The translations under genes were made by a program, and so were the position numbers. Of a stretch of 64,000 bases of DNA, positions 55,968 to 64,000 are shown in pieces. The notes under the pieces were generated by a model. The model had not been told where the DNA came from. It saw only the letters and a program-made list of their open reading frames with translations, and did no database searches. Source of the stretch: Candidatus Obscuribacter sp. (GTDB lineage: Bacteria > Cyanobacteriota > Vampirovibrionia > Obscuribacterales > Obscuribacteraceae); assembly GCA_021772095.1 (NCBI GenBank), contig JADYXR010000155.1, forward strand, positions 1 through 64,000, read 5' to 3'. The first letter of the stretch is position 1. The number at the start of each line of letters is the position of its first letter.

Positions 55968-57527
55968 CTAATCGAGTGCTTTGTAGCCGTCCGGCAAACC
56001 GAAGTTGTACATGCGCTCGAACGTTTCGACAATTCCTTCTTCGCCCGAAGCTGGTTCGGCACCGGCGATCAGCTCTGTGAGCCGAGCCCAATTGGTGCTG
56101 CCGAAGACTTCGAGGTCTTCAGGCGAATTCTTATCGCGTTCCGATTCCATCACCGTCAAAATTTGTTGGCATGGCAGTCGAAGAAACGCATCAACACAGC
56201 GATTCTCGAAGTGATTCTCGCGACCGGTCTGGAGAATCTCATACACTTTGTCGATCGGCATGCGATTACGATAGTGTCGAACCGAAGTCAGCGCGTCGAA
56301 AACGTCTGCCACTGCGATGATTTTGGCAAGAAACGGAATCTCTTCGCCTTTCAATCCGCGATAGTATCCCGAGCCGTCCAGCTTCTCATGGTGGCATGAA
56401 GCGACAAATGGAACGGCAGCCAATCGTTTCGTAAATGGCAAATTTGTCAACAAGTCGAAGGTGTAGCGCGCGTGATTCTGCACTTGGGCATACTCTTCGG
56501 GCGTCAGTCTGCCGTTTTTCCAGAGCACGGCTTCAGGCACACCGATCTTTCCGTAGTCGTGCATCATCGCCGAATAGCGCAGCACGTCTATGTCTTCATC
56601 AGGCACCAGAAGCGACTGACCGATCAATAGAGAATACTTGGTGACGCGAATCGAGTGACCAGCAGTGAGCGGATCGCGTTTATCAATTGTCTGTGCCAGT
56701 ACCAACAGCGTCTGGTCTACGAATCGCTCGATTTCCTGATAAGCCTGAGCTTGTTCGATTAAGCCTGCAGCAACGGCAGCCAGCCCCTCGAGCCAATCTT
56801 CATCTTCACTGGTGAATGGTCCGTCTTGTTTGTTCAAGACCTGAAACACGCCAATCACTTGTCCTGAGCGGTTTTGCATCGGTACGCACAAAACGGATCG
56901 GGTGCGATAACCGGTGTGTTTGTCCACGGCCGGGTCAAAACGTTCGTCATCGTACGCATCCGGAATATTGATGCTCTCGCCGGATCTGGCGCACCAGGCG
57001 ACGATACTGGTTCCTGACACCGGTATGCGAATCATGCGGAAGCCTTCCAGCCCCTGTGCGACTTGCGTCCACAGCTCGTCGGTTTCGGCGTCCACCACGA
57101 AAACCGAACAGCGGTCGGCTTTAAGCATGGTCTGGGTTTCACGAGTAATCGTGTCCAGTAAGGAGTCAAGCCGGCGCTCAGTAGCCATCGCCTTGACCAC
57201 TCGATAAAGTCCGGACAAAGGTCGCAGCCTGTCCAGTTCTTCTTGCATGCGAATGGTCTTAATCTCGCGTTCGATCAACGACACTTCGCGGCGATTGAGT
57301 TCTTCTTCAAAATTTTGGAGCTTGTCGGGAGCCTTGTTGTCTTTCGGTTTTGCCGCACCACCATTTTTGGCGGTAGCCTTCCCGTTGACGGGCTTCTCAG
57401 CGGATTTCTTCAATGGTTTCTCAGCAGTTTTCTCAGCACCTTTGGCTGTTTTTTTCGAATCGACTTTTTCAGACTTCGACGTCACAGCTTTGCCTTGAGT
57501 AGATACCGAGCCCGAAGACTTTGCCAT
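55968..57527 (-). CDS. GAF/HD-GYP-type phosphodiesterase-like protein
   Basis: 519 residues. A Lys/Ala-rich tail (1-65) and coiled coil (about 68-100) lead to a GAF domain (about 118-265, with LKADRCSVFVVD and IPVSGTSIVAWC). The HD domain (about 275-450) follows: HSIRVTKYS, HDYGKIGVPE, HARYTFDLL, HHEKLDGSGYYRGL and IIAVADVFDALTS. The metal-binding residues remain. The signature GYP triplet is GYY, a change that may alter c-di-GMP recognition. In the family such enzymes degrade cyclic di-GMP. Ribosome-binding site GGGAAGGGG is strong. Confidence 0.87.
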   Translation of the reverse strand: MAKSSGSVSTQGKAVTSKSEKVDSKKTAKGAEKTAEKPLKKSAEKPVNGKATAKNGGAAKPKDNKAPDKLQNFEEELNRREVSLIEREIKTIRMQEELDRLRPLSGLYRVVKAMATERRLDSLLDTITRETQTMLKADRCSVFVVDAETDELWTQVAQGLEGFRMIRIPVSGTSIVAWCARSGESINIPDAYDDERFDPAVDKHTGYRTRSVLCVPMQNRSGQVIGVFQVLNKQDGPFTSEDEDWLEGLAAVAAGLIEQAQAYQEIERFVDQTLLVLAQTIDKRDPLTAGHSIRVTKYSLLIGQSLLVPDEDIDVLRYSAMMHDYGKIGVPEAVLWKNGRLTPEEYAQVQNHARYTFDLLTNLPFTKRLAAVPFVASCHHEKLDGSGYYRGLKGEEIPFLAKIIAVADVFDALTSVRHYRNRMPIDKVYEILQTGRENHFENRCVDAFLRLPCQQILTVMESERDKNSPEDLEVFGSTNWARLTELIAGAEPASGEEGIVETFERMYNFGLPDGYKALD

Positions 57528-57729
57528 TGAACCTATCCCCTTCCCAAGTAGAGATTCCTAGTTTAGACCGTTCAGAACGCTCTGCTGTCTGCTGCATAGG
57601 CCCAGTGATGAGTCGTTTCTTGCGCAGTCACCTACTGACTTCACTCATCTAACTATACCCATTACCCCTCTTAAAGTAGAAGAGCAACAGCAAGAGTTAA
57701 CTATAACTGCAAACGCAACAATATTTGCG

Positions 57730-58446
57730 CTATTCGCTCAGAATCTGGGGATAAGTCGGTGGATTCAGCCTGCGCCAGATTAAAACCCAGGCGCGCCCGA
57801 TCACACGTTTTTCATCCAGGAATCCCCAAACATGGCTATCTTCGCTGTTGTTGCGATTGTCGCCCATCATAAAAACATGACCAGCCGGCACGATAATCGG
57901 GTCATTCGGTCGTTTGTCATACGGGTGAATGAATTCGCCCATAGTATTTCTGCCGTTGATGTCGCCCAGGACGTTCAAATCGTAGTTCGGAATTTCTTTG
58001 ATGTAATTGGATTCGTCCAGGAGTTGCCCGTTGACCAGCACTCCTGCACCCGCCTGCACGCGAATATGATCGCCCGGCAAGCCCACTACCCGCTTGATGA
58101 AAGCGGCATCGTTCGGCAAGAAAGGCAAACCGGTCCAGCGACCCAGCACGGTGAGCGGATCGTTTTTCAAATCCATACCACCCATCTCGATCGGCGGCGG
58201 ATAAAACACGAGGATGTCGCCTCTTTGAATCGGTTGTCCGAGATTCTTGGTGATTTTTTCGACGATTAAACGGTCGTTGATCTGCAGCGTCGGTTCCATA
58301 GATGCAGACGGAATATACCGGGCTTCGCCGATGCAAAGCCGGATGACGACGAGGAGAATCAAAGTGACGACGACCAGTTCGACGCCTTCACGCAAAAAGC
58401 CCCGCAACATTGTCACTTTGTCTGAACTTTGCGTCTCTACATTCAC
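57730..58446 (-). CDS. lepB: Signal peptidase I
   Basis: 238 residues. An N-terminal membrane anchor (about 20-40) is followed by catalytic Ser in PSASMEPTL, catalytic Lys in FIKRVVGLPGD and GDNRNNSEDSHVWG (family box E). It removes signal peptides from exported proteins, of which this window has many. GTG 58446 is the start, 45 bases after gcvPA on the same strand, so co-transcription is possible. Confidence 0.95.
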   Translation of the reverse strand: MNVETQSSDKVTMLRGFLREGVELVVVTLILLVVIRLCIGEARYIPSASMEPTLQINDRLIVEKITKNLGQPIQRGDILVFYPPPIEMGGMDLKNDPLTVLGRWTGLPFLPNDAAFIKRVVGLPGDHIRVQAGAGVLVNGQLLDESNYIKEIPNYDLNVLGDINGRNTMGEFIHPYDKRPNDPIIVPAGHVFMMGDNRNNSEDSHVWGFLDEKRVIGRAWVLIWRRLNPPTYPQILSE

Positions 58447-58490
58447 GGCTTTCGTAGGCTCCAGTGGATTATCGTGCTGACGGCGCGTAA

Positions 58491-59945
58491 CTAAGACTTC
58501 TCTTTTCCTGCGGTTGCCAGTTTTTTGTTTTCTGTTTTCAGTCTCAAATTTTCTTTCTGTGCGGTGCCATGATCGCCGCCGGCGATTTCAGCAAGAGCCT
58601 CTTTGAGAGCGACTACGTAACTGTCCAACTCTTCTTTGGAATTCATTTCGGTGACAGCAACCAGCATCGCATTCTCCATTTCAGGACAGATGCGATTCAA
58701 GTTAATCCCGGGCAGGTAGCCCTTCTCCTGCATCTTGTTGAATACGGACGCCACTGGAACATCAAACGTCAAAGCGAACTCGTTGAAAAACGGATGAGGG
58801 AAGACCGGCTTCACGCCTGGCAGTTTGGTGACATTGTCGAACAAATAATGAGCTCGTTGCAAAGATATTTCTGCGACTTTGCGCAATCCGTTCTTGCCGA
58901 CTACCGACAGATAAACCAGCATGGCCAGCGCGTTTAACGCCTGGTTGGTGCAGATGTTGGATGTGGCGCGGGCGCGGCGAATGTGTTGTTCGCGCGTTTG
59001 CAATGTCAATGTGAAAGCAGGCTTGCCGTGCTTGTCAACTGTCATTCCAGCTAATCGTCCAGGCAATTGTCTGACGTATTCTTTTTTGCAAGCCATGTAT
59101 CCGGCCGATGGTCCACCGAATGAAAGGAAGTTTCCGCAAGGCTGCGCGTCACCGACAACGATGTCGGCGCCCAGTTCTGAAGGCGGTGTGACGATAGACA
59201 ATCCGATCGGATCGGTGACGACGATCAACATGGCACCAGCTTCTTTTGCTTTTTTAGATATCGCTTGCATATCTTCGAAGCATCCGAAAAAGTTTGGATA
59301 CTGAACGATGATGCCGGCAGTGTCTGCATCAAGGTTTAACGCGTCTGGTGAAACGATACCGTCTTTGGTTTCAATCACATTCCAATCAAGTCCGCATGCT
59401 TTTGCATATGCGTGTGTCACCATTCTGTATTCCGCGTTGACGGAATTGAGGATGGCGAGCTTCTTTCGATTGGTCAGGCGAGCCGCCATCAAACCAGCTT
59501 CGGCGCAGGCAGTTGGTCCGTCATACATAGAAGCGTTAGCGACATCCATTCCGGTAAGCAAACAAATCGCTGTCTGGAACTCGTATATCACTTGCAAACT
59601 GCCTTGTGAAACTTCCGGTTGATACGGTGTGTAAGCAGTGGCAAATTCGGAACGCGAAATAATCTGCAGGACTACAGACGGCACATATCGTCTATACGAG
59701 CCGCCTCCGAGAAACGAATGTTGTTGCGATGCCGGAGTATTTTTTGCAGCCAGCTCGGCAATTTCTTTGACCAGTTCGATTTCAGACAGGCCCTCACGCA
59801 TTTTCAGCGCTTTGATTCTCAAGTCTTTGGGAATGTGCGTGATCAATTCATCGAAAGTCTTGACGCCGATAGTTTCAAGCATGGCTTCGCGATCGCCCCT
59901 GGCATGCGGCAAATAAGGGATCTGCGGATCTTCCGGAAGAGTCAT
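58491..59945 (-). CDS. gcvPA: Glycine dehydrogenase (decarboxylating) subunit 1
   Basis: 484 residues from ATG 59945, which follows AGAGGT; an open extension to 60035 is spurious. The P-protein alpha-subunit signatures PYLPHARGDREAML, FLGGGSYRRYVPSVV, FATAYTPYQPEVSQGSLQ and YDGPTACAEA are present. With subunit 2 (which carries the PLP lysine) it decarboxylates glycine onto lipoyl-GcvH. The split form occurs in Gram-positives, Thermus and deep-branching groups. About 35 residues of polar tail (KENLRLKTENKK) exceed the usual length. No gcvPB, gcvH or gcvT is here. Confidence 0.95.
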   Translation of the reverse strand: MTLPEDPQIPYLPHARGDREAMLETIGVKTFDELITHIPKDLRIKALKMREGLSEIELVKEIAELAAKNTPASQQHSFLGGGSYRRYVPSVVLQIISRSEFATAYTPYQPEVSQGSLQVIYEFQTAICLLTGMDVANASMYDGPTACAEAGLMAARLTNRKKLAILNSVNAEYRMVTHAYAKACGLDWNVIETKDGIVSPDALNLDADTAGIIVQYPNFFGCFEDMQAISKKAKEAGAMLIVVTDPIGLSIVTPPSELGADIVVGDAQPCGNFLSFGGPSAGYMACKKEYVRQLPGRLAGMTVDKHGKPAFTLTLQTREQHIRRARATSNICTNQALNALAMLVYLSVVGKNGLRKVAEISLQRAHYLFDNVTKLPGVKPVFPHPFFNEFALTFDVPVASVFNKMQEKGYLPGINLNRICPEMENAMLVAVTEMNSKEELDSYVVALKEALAEIAGGDHGTAQKENLRLKTENKKLATAGKEKS

Positions 59946-60207
59946 TTTTTGGACCTCTAAAAAATGAAGCGAACTCAATAAATCTCTCTGCTTTGGCGCG
60001 CCGCCTGTCTGGCGAGTGCAAAAACATACGCGCATAATATTAGCTCTTGTTGAGTCGTTAAGATCAGATCGGCGCGCCGTCGTTTATAAATATTGTACGA
60101 TGCCGCCAAGTAGGATCTTTGAACCACCTTGCGCTCTATCGTATCTAAATAGGATGGCGAGATTTTCGAATCATTTATGTAGTCATCAAGTTCAGGTAAA
60201 TTCAGCC

Positions 60208-60954
60208 ATGAAAGTTATAGTCGGTCTTGGAAATCCCGGCAGCCAGTATGCAAAGACCCGCCACAACGTCGGCTTCTGCGTCATGGATTTGCTTGGCACT
60301 GAACTTGGTGGCGACTGGAAAGAATCGCGCGACTTCAAAGCGCACTACAGTAAGACGAAATTTAAGGACGATGACATCGTGGTCGTCAAGCCGCTCACTT
60401 ACATGAACCTCTCTGGTCAAGCGGTGAGCGCGGTTGTGCGCTGGTTTAAAGTCGATCTAAAAGATGTGCTTGTCATTCACGACGATGTCTCGCTTCCTCT
60501 TGGAAGGATACGTGTGCAAAACGGTGGTGGTGCCGGCGGTCAGCATGGCATCGAATCAATCATTGAATGTATGGGATCAAAGGATTTCAGTCGCATCAAG
60601 GTCGGCGTCGGTCCCGATCCAGGCGGCGCATTGCGAGCCAGTTTCGTTCTGTCGGCAGTGCGACCGGAGCAATCAGCGCTCTGGACCGAGAGCCTCGATC
60701 TAGCCAAGAAGGCAGCGAAGACCTGGCTCAAAGAAGGAGCGGAGGTTACCGCCAATCGTTTCAACGGAAAAAATCTGGCTGAGCCTGAAAAACCGAAAGA
60801 GAAAAAACCGAAACCTGAAGGGCTGACGAAAGATGGCTTGCCATCAGGTTCGCAAGAGATCGATCCATCTTCTATAAAGAACGAAAATCTGCCTCCGGAT
60901 CCAAATATCGATCCGCCGGACGAAAACAAACCGGCGCCGAAAGCCGACGACTGA
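60208..60954 (+). CDS. pth: Peptidyl-tRNA hydrolase with C-terminal extension
   Basis: 248 residues from ATG 60208 (MKVIVGLGNPGSQYAKTRHNVGF). The longer open frame to 60016 is not conserved. Catalytic His is in TRHNVGF, Asp in HDDVSLPLG, plus the GGGAGGQHGI loop. It frees peptides from prematurely released peptidyl-tRNA. The core ends near residue 185. A Lys/Pro/Asp-rich disordered tail of about 60 residues (KEKKPKPEG to PDENKPAP) is extra. Divergent from gcvPA. Confidence 0.93.
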   Translation: MKVIVGLGNPGSQYAKTRHNVGFCVMDLLGTELGGDWKESRDFKAHYSKTKFKDDDIVVVKPLTYMNLSGQAVSAVVRWFKVDLKDVLVIHDDVSLPLGRIRVQNGGGAGGQHGIESIIECMGSKDFSRIKVGVGPDPGGALRASFVLSAVRPEQSALWTESLDLAKKAAKTWLKEGAEVTANRFNGKNLAEPEKPKEKKPKPEGLTKDGLPSGSQEIDPSSIKNENLPPDPNIDPPDENKPAPKADD

Positions 60955-61205
60955 CAGTTTTTATATCGGAACCATATCTGGTATCACTACGAGGTTGTCA
61001 GTGAGCGATTATAAAACCTTATAGGACCTTAATTCGCAGCCTTCTGGTTACGCTTTGTATCGAAGGCTGGGGCGTTCCGGCTGCGACATAACGGTACTGG
61101 AATAATAATTTATCGAAAAACAGTACTTCAAGTGATTTAGGTGATGTCAGTAGCCTAAAATCTCTACTGTTCCAGTTTTTGGAGTCCTTAGGAGCACGTA
61201 AGCTT

Positions 61206-62597
61206 GTGAGCGGTTTGCTAGATAAATTCCTGAGTAACGGGGAAGGAAGCGCCAGTCGGAACTTTTTGGTTTCGGCGCTGTTATGGTCGCTATTCGGAAT
61301 GGGAGCGGGTGTATTCGCTTCCATGGAGTTTTACAACCCCGATCTCGTCCACAATATCCCGCAGTTCTCTATGCCTCACTTGAGGATGTTTCACGTCAAT
61401 GCGGTGACGATCGGTTGGCTCTCGATGGGTTACATCGGGTCCATGTTCCACATGGTGCCGACACTTTGCAAGAACAGGTTGTTCTCAGAGCGTCTCGGCA
61501 ACTTCACGATGTGGGCGTGGAACTTGCTGATGATTGGCGCCTTCTGCACGCTGCTTAACGGCAACACCGAAGGTCGCGAATATGCCGAGCTCGGCGCCGT
61601 CCTCGACGTCATGGCAGCCATTGCTCTTTGCACGGTAACCTTCAACGTATTAATGACGGTCGCCCACCGCCGAACCAAGAAACTCTACGTCAGCCTCTGG
61701 TACTTCCTGGGCTCGCTCTTCTGGTTCCCTCTGGTCTACATCATCGGGCAAAGAACTTTCGTTTTCTTGCCAGGACTGAACGATGCCATCATCGGTTGGT
61801 TCTACGGACACAACATCTTAGGTATGTGGTTCACGACCGTAGGCGTCGGCATCATGTACTACTTGATCCCTAGATACACGCAAGCCCCGCTGTACAGCCA
61901 CGGTTTGTCGATGCTTGGTTTCTGGGGAATCGCGCTTTTCTACGCGCCGACCGGTACTCACCACATCCTCCAGTCACCGGTTCCGGAATGGTTGAAAGCA
62001 ATCGCCGTTATCTCGTCGATCTTCCTTCTCGTTCCAGTACTGACCGTTTTGACCAACTTCTTCATGACCATGAAGGGCAAGTGGGGGCAGGGCGCAGACG
62101 ATCTGCCTCTGAGATTCGCTATGACCTCGGCTCTGTTCTATTTAATGACTTGTTTGCAAGGACCGTTCCAGGCTACTCGTTGGATCAACTGGTATATCCA
62201 CTTCACTCAGTGGGTAGTTGGTCACGCTCATGCCGCCCTGCTCGGTGCTTTCTCATTCATTTTGACTTCAGCCGTTTATTACGCCTTGCCTCGTCTGACA
62301 GGCAGAGAATGGCATAGTCAGGGTCTGATCCGAGGACACTACTGGCTGAAATTCATCGGATTCTTGATCATGTATTTTTCATTGACCGTCGCCGGTCTGG
62401 TTCAGTCGGCGGGTTGGGCGATGGGCATCGCGGTAGATCAATGGGCGAACCAGCTTTATCCATACTGGTTTGTCAGAGCGATAAGCGGAATCATGATCGT
62501 GACGGGACAAGCGATGTTCTGCTACAACGCTTACCGTTCGCTCTACTCGCCTAGACCGGTCGACGTCACGGCCAAAACACGGGAGGTCAAAGTCTAA
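61206..62597 (+). CDS. ccoN: cbb3-type cytochrome c oxidase subunit I
   Basis: 463 residues from GTG 61206, 10 bases after AGGAG (TTG 61179 is also open). About 12 membrane helices. Heme and Cu-B ligands: FHVNAVTIGW, WFYGHNILG, GTHHILQSPVPEWL and VVGHAHAALLG. It is the O2-reducing, proton-pumping subunit of the high-affinity oxidase. It overlaps the ccoO/P gene by one base (TAATG), showing coupling. About 250 bases precede it after pth; they hold an imperfect hairpin near 61035-61070 and the promoter presumably. Confidence 0.93.
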   Translation: MSGLLDKFLSNGEGSASRNFLVSALLWSLFGMGAGVFASMEFYNPDLVHNIPQFSMPHLRMFHVNAVTIGWLSMGYIGSMFHMVPTLCKNRLFSERLGNFTMWAWNLLMIGAFCTLLNGNTEGREYAELGAVLDVMAAIALCTVTFNVLMTVAHRRTKKLYVSLWYFLGSLFWFPLVYIIGQRTFVFLPGLNDAIIGWFYGHNILGMWFTTVGVGIMYYLIPRYTQAPLYSHGLSMLGFWGIALFYAPTGTHHILQSPVPEWLKAIAVISSIFLLVPVLTVLTNFFMTMKGKWGQGADDLPLRFAMTSALFYLMTCLQGPFQATRWINWYIHFTQWVVGHAHAALLGAFSFILTSAVYYALPRLTGREWHSQGLIRGHYWLKFIGFLIMYFSLTVAGLVQSAGWAMGIAVDQWANQLYPYWFVRAISGIMIVTGQAMFCYNAYRSLYSPRPVDVTAKTREVKV

Positions 62598-63553
62598 TGA
62601 ATGGCTACGGCTACCGACTCGGTGCCATCGGTATTATCTCTACCTTTTTCATCATCATCTTCTCCACGGTTCTCATGCCGATGGTGCTCTTCCGACCTGA
62701 TCCGACCGTCACACGCAACGATTATCAAGCCGAAGCCAAAGTTGGTGATCCAACTCGCGGAAGACGCGTTTACATTAGAGAAGGCTGCTTCTATTGCCAC
62801 ACCCAATTCACTCGTCTGCAAGATCGTGAATATGGACCGCTTGTCAAAGCGGGCGACTATGTTTATGAGACGCCTCACCAATTAGGTACGGCGAGAACCG
62901 GACCAGACCTTACTAACGAAGGAGGGAAATACCCTTCTGAATGGCAAAAAGCTCACCTTATCCAGCCGCGCTCGGTCAAACCAGGTTCTATTATGCCGAG
63001 TTTCAGCTATCTCAGTGACAAAGATATGAACGACCTGGTCTGCTACCTGCAGACGCTAGGAAACAAGCGGACTGCCACCCAGACCGCGTACGTGGAGGCG
63101 CCTGCTGAGTACCTCAACTCTACTGCACTAGGTTTTGCGCTCCACGAGAGGAAGCACGTCGACACCAATGCCGATGCTTCTGCCAATGCCGGCCGCGGTT
63201 TGTACACTCAGAACTGTGCTTCCTGCCATGGTCTGGAAGCCAGAGGGAACGGGCCTAACTCAATTTCGCTCACGAAAAAGCCAGCCAACTTCACTCGTCC
63301 TTTCTATAAGCAGTACTCAGACGAGATGTGGTACTACAGGACTTCGGAAGGCGTACCAGGAACCAGGATGCCGCGCTGGGAGTTGAATCTGACCGAAGAA
63401 GAACGTTGGTACATTGTCGCCTATCTCAAGACACTGCCAAAAGATGTGGAAGCGACTGTTGACAGTATCGATCAAATCGATCCGATTGAGCAGATTCGAC
63501 TGCCGAAGCTGACCAAGCAGCAGTATGAGCCGCACTCAGGAGGATCCGAATAA
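62597..63553 (+). CDS. CcoO-CcoP fusion: cbb3 oxidase di-heme cytochrome c subunit
   Basis: 318 residues. An N-terminal membrane anchor (about 8-32) precedes a CcoO-type domain with GCFYCHTQFTRLQDREYGP, then GDYVYETPHQLGTARTGPDL and MPSFSYL. A second mono-heme cytochrome c domain follows (about 195-285) with NCASCHGLEARGNGPNS and GTRMPRW. The C-terminal cytochrome resembles one CcoP domain, so the electron-delivery subunits are joined with two c hemes in place of three. A polar tail (DSIDQIDPIEQIRL) ends the protein. It overlaps the next gene by one base. Confidence 0.88.
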   Translation: MNGYGYRLGAIGIISTFFIIIFSTVLMPMVLFRPDPTVTRNDYQAEAKVGDPTRGRRVYIREGCFYCHTQFTRLQDREYGPLVKAGDYVYETPHQLGTARTGPDLTNEGGKYPSEWQKAHLIQPRSVKPGSIMPSFSYLSDKDMNDLVCYLQTLGNKRTATQTAYVEAPAEYLNSTALGFALHERKHVDTNADASANAGRGLYTQNCASCHGLEARGNGPNSISLTKKPANFTRPFYKQYSDEMWYYRTSEGVPGTRMPRWELNLTEEERWYIVAYLKTLPKDVEATVDSIDQIDPIEQIRLPKLTKQQYEPHSGGSE

Positions 63554-63792
63554 TGTGTCCTAACTGTGTACTCAATCAGGCACCTCTTGATGCCGGCTTA
63601 TATGTAGCCTTCGGAATTTGTGCCTTGTTTTTCGTTATCGGAGTGGTCGCCATGTGGTGGGCCGTCGGTAACGGCGAATTCGAAGATATCGAGGCCTCCA
63701 AGTTTGACATGCTCGATGACGGTGAAGAAGCCGTCCTCGCTCAAAGGGCACGCGAAGCGGTAGAGCGTGCAAGAGCCGCAGGGCACGTTTAA
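63553..63792 (+). CDS. CcoS-like small membrane protein
   Basis: 79 residues. One membrane helix (about 14-38) is followed by WWAVGNGEFEDIEASKF, close to the CcoS signature (W-x-x-x-x-G-Q-F-D-D-L). CcoS helps insert metals into cbb3 oxidase. The acidic helix after it (EEAVLAQRAREAVERARAA) is an extra. The N-terminal CPNC pair is notable, as a possible metal or thiol site. It is translationally coupled to the preceding gene by TAATG. Confidence 0.75.
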   Translation: MCPNCVLNQAPLDAGLYVAFGICALFFVIGVVAMWWAVGNGEFEDIEASKFDMLDDGEEAVLAQRAREAVERARAAGHV

Positions 63793-63831
63793 AGCTCGTT
63801 TATTCGAACGAATTTGAGGTTGATAGAGAAA

Positions 63832-63996
63832 ATGGCCAAAGAAGATCCAAAAGAATTACCCGCCACCGAGGAGCACTACGAAGTAGTCTCCGAGTACCGC
63901 ATCGGAGAAGGTCCACCGCCGCCTTTCCTGGTCGTAGCATTCGTCCTGATCTTTATGTATGCGGCACTGTCCTGGATTCCGTTCTTCAAGTACTAA
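63832..63996 (+). CDS. Small cbb3-oxidase-associated membrane protein
   Basis: 54 residues from ATG 63832, close to AGAGAA. It has a charged N-terminal half, a PPPP turn, and one C-terminal helix (FLVVAFVLIFMYAALSWIPFF). It resembles the short subunit IV/CcoQ-type or CcoP N-terminal segments of cbb3 operons by size and position only. It ends four bases before the window end, so further operon genes probably lie beyond. Confidence 0.7.
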   Translation: MAKEDPKELPATEEHYEVVSEYRIGEGPPPPFLVVAFVLIFMYAALSWIPFFKY

Positions 63997-64000
63997 GAGA

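Noticed and set aside
1-64000. tRNA, rRNA, CRISPR and insertion-sequence signals
   Set aside because: Reading for T-arm motifs, repeat-spacer arrays, transposase motifs and terminal inverted repeats gave nothing convincing.

Overview
The window reads as chromosomal DNA of a free-living bacterium with roughly balanced base composition. About 50 well-supported genes are packed on both strands, with no rRNA or tRNA genes, no insertion sequences, no prophage modules and no CRISPR array. Several traits together suggest a non-photosynthetic relative of Cyanobacteria (Vampirovibrionia/Melainabacteria, Obscuribacterales-like): many exported TPR, FecR-like and glycine-rich proteins, cytosolic and membrane Ser/Thr kinases whose activation segment carries PPEQY, a futalosine-pathway mqnA, a split glycine decarboxylase (gcvPA), an RNase J homologue, a stand-alone methylmalonyl-CoA mutase large subunit, and a cbb3 oxidase with fused CcoO-CcoP. 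This placement is inference; no marker gene here settles it.

Layout. 1-9.1 kb: a SWIM zinc-finger gene followed by a truncated reading frame, a degenerate receiver protein, a 1178-residue exported beta-helix/FecR-like protein, small membrane and hypothetical proteins, a duplicated hairpin/repeat cassette, and ssb with a clear promoter. 9.4-12.8 kb: a Ser/Thr kinase and an exported hydrolase-TPR-thioredoxin fusion. 12.8-20.8 kb: cell-wall synthesis (ddl, a membrane-anchored murF, murB, murC) with a VanX-like dipeptidase, an alpha/beta hydrolase and rpsT. 21-26 kb: a caspase-like/TonB fusion without catalytic residues and a large adenine DNA methyltransferase. 26-36 kb: rsmI, a PilZ protein, uppP, a SUKH protein, carbonic anhydrase, a membrane Ser/Thr kinase, a nuclease-like protein, a TPR protein and mqnA. 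36-47.5 kb: nucleoside phosphorylase, a lipoyl-pathway acyltransferase, aspartokinase, a thioredoxin-like gene with an in-frame UGA, a PAS histidine kinase and urocanase. 47.6-60 kb: methylmalonyl-CoA mutase, a MEDS-domain kinase, an acyl-CoA ligase, a degenerate RNase J, a GAF/HD-GYP protein, signal peptidase I and gcvPA. 60-64 kb: pth and the start of a cbb3 oxidase operon that runs off the end.

Functional themes. Peptidoglycan precursor synthesis and recycling (murB, murC, murF, ddl, uppP, D-Ala-D-Ala dipeptidase) are spread over 16 kb. Signalling is rich: two Ser/Thr kinases, two histidine-kinase-like proteins, PilZ and HD-GYP. Catabolism of histidine, odd-chain/branched acids and glycine fits a heterotroph respiring through menaquinone and cbb3 oxidase. 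A recurring feature is the conserved fold that has lost its catalytic residues: RNase J-like, caspase-like, histidine kinase, nuclease and receiver.

The strongest candidate for something undescribed is at 41644-42831. There an exported thioredoxin-like protein is interrupted by one UGA exactly at the expected redox position, with coding sequence continuing in the same frame and a SECIS-like hairpin just downstream. It may be a selenoprotein or a recent nonsense mutant. The second is the RNase J paralogue that has lost five of seven metal ligands.
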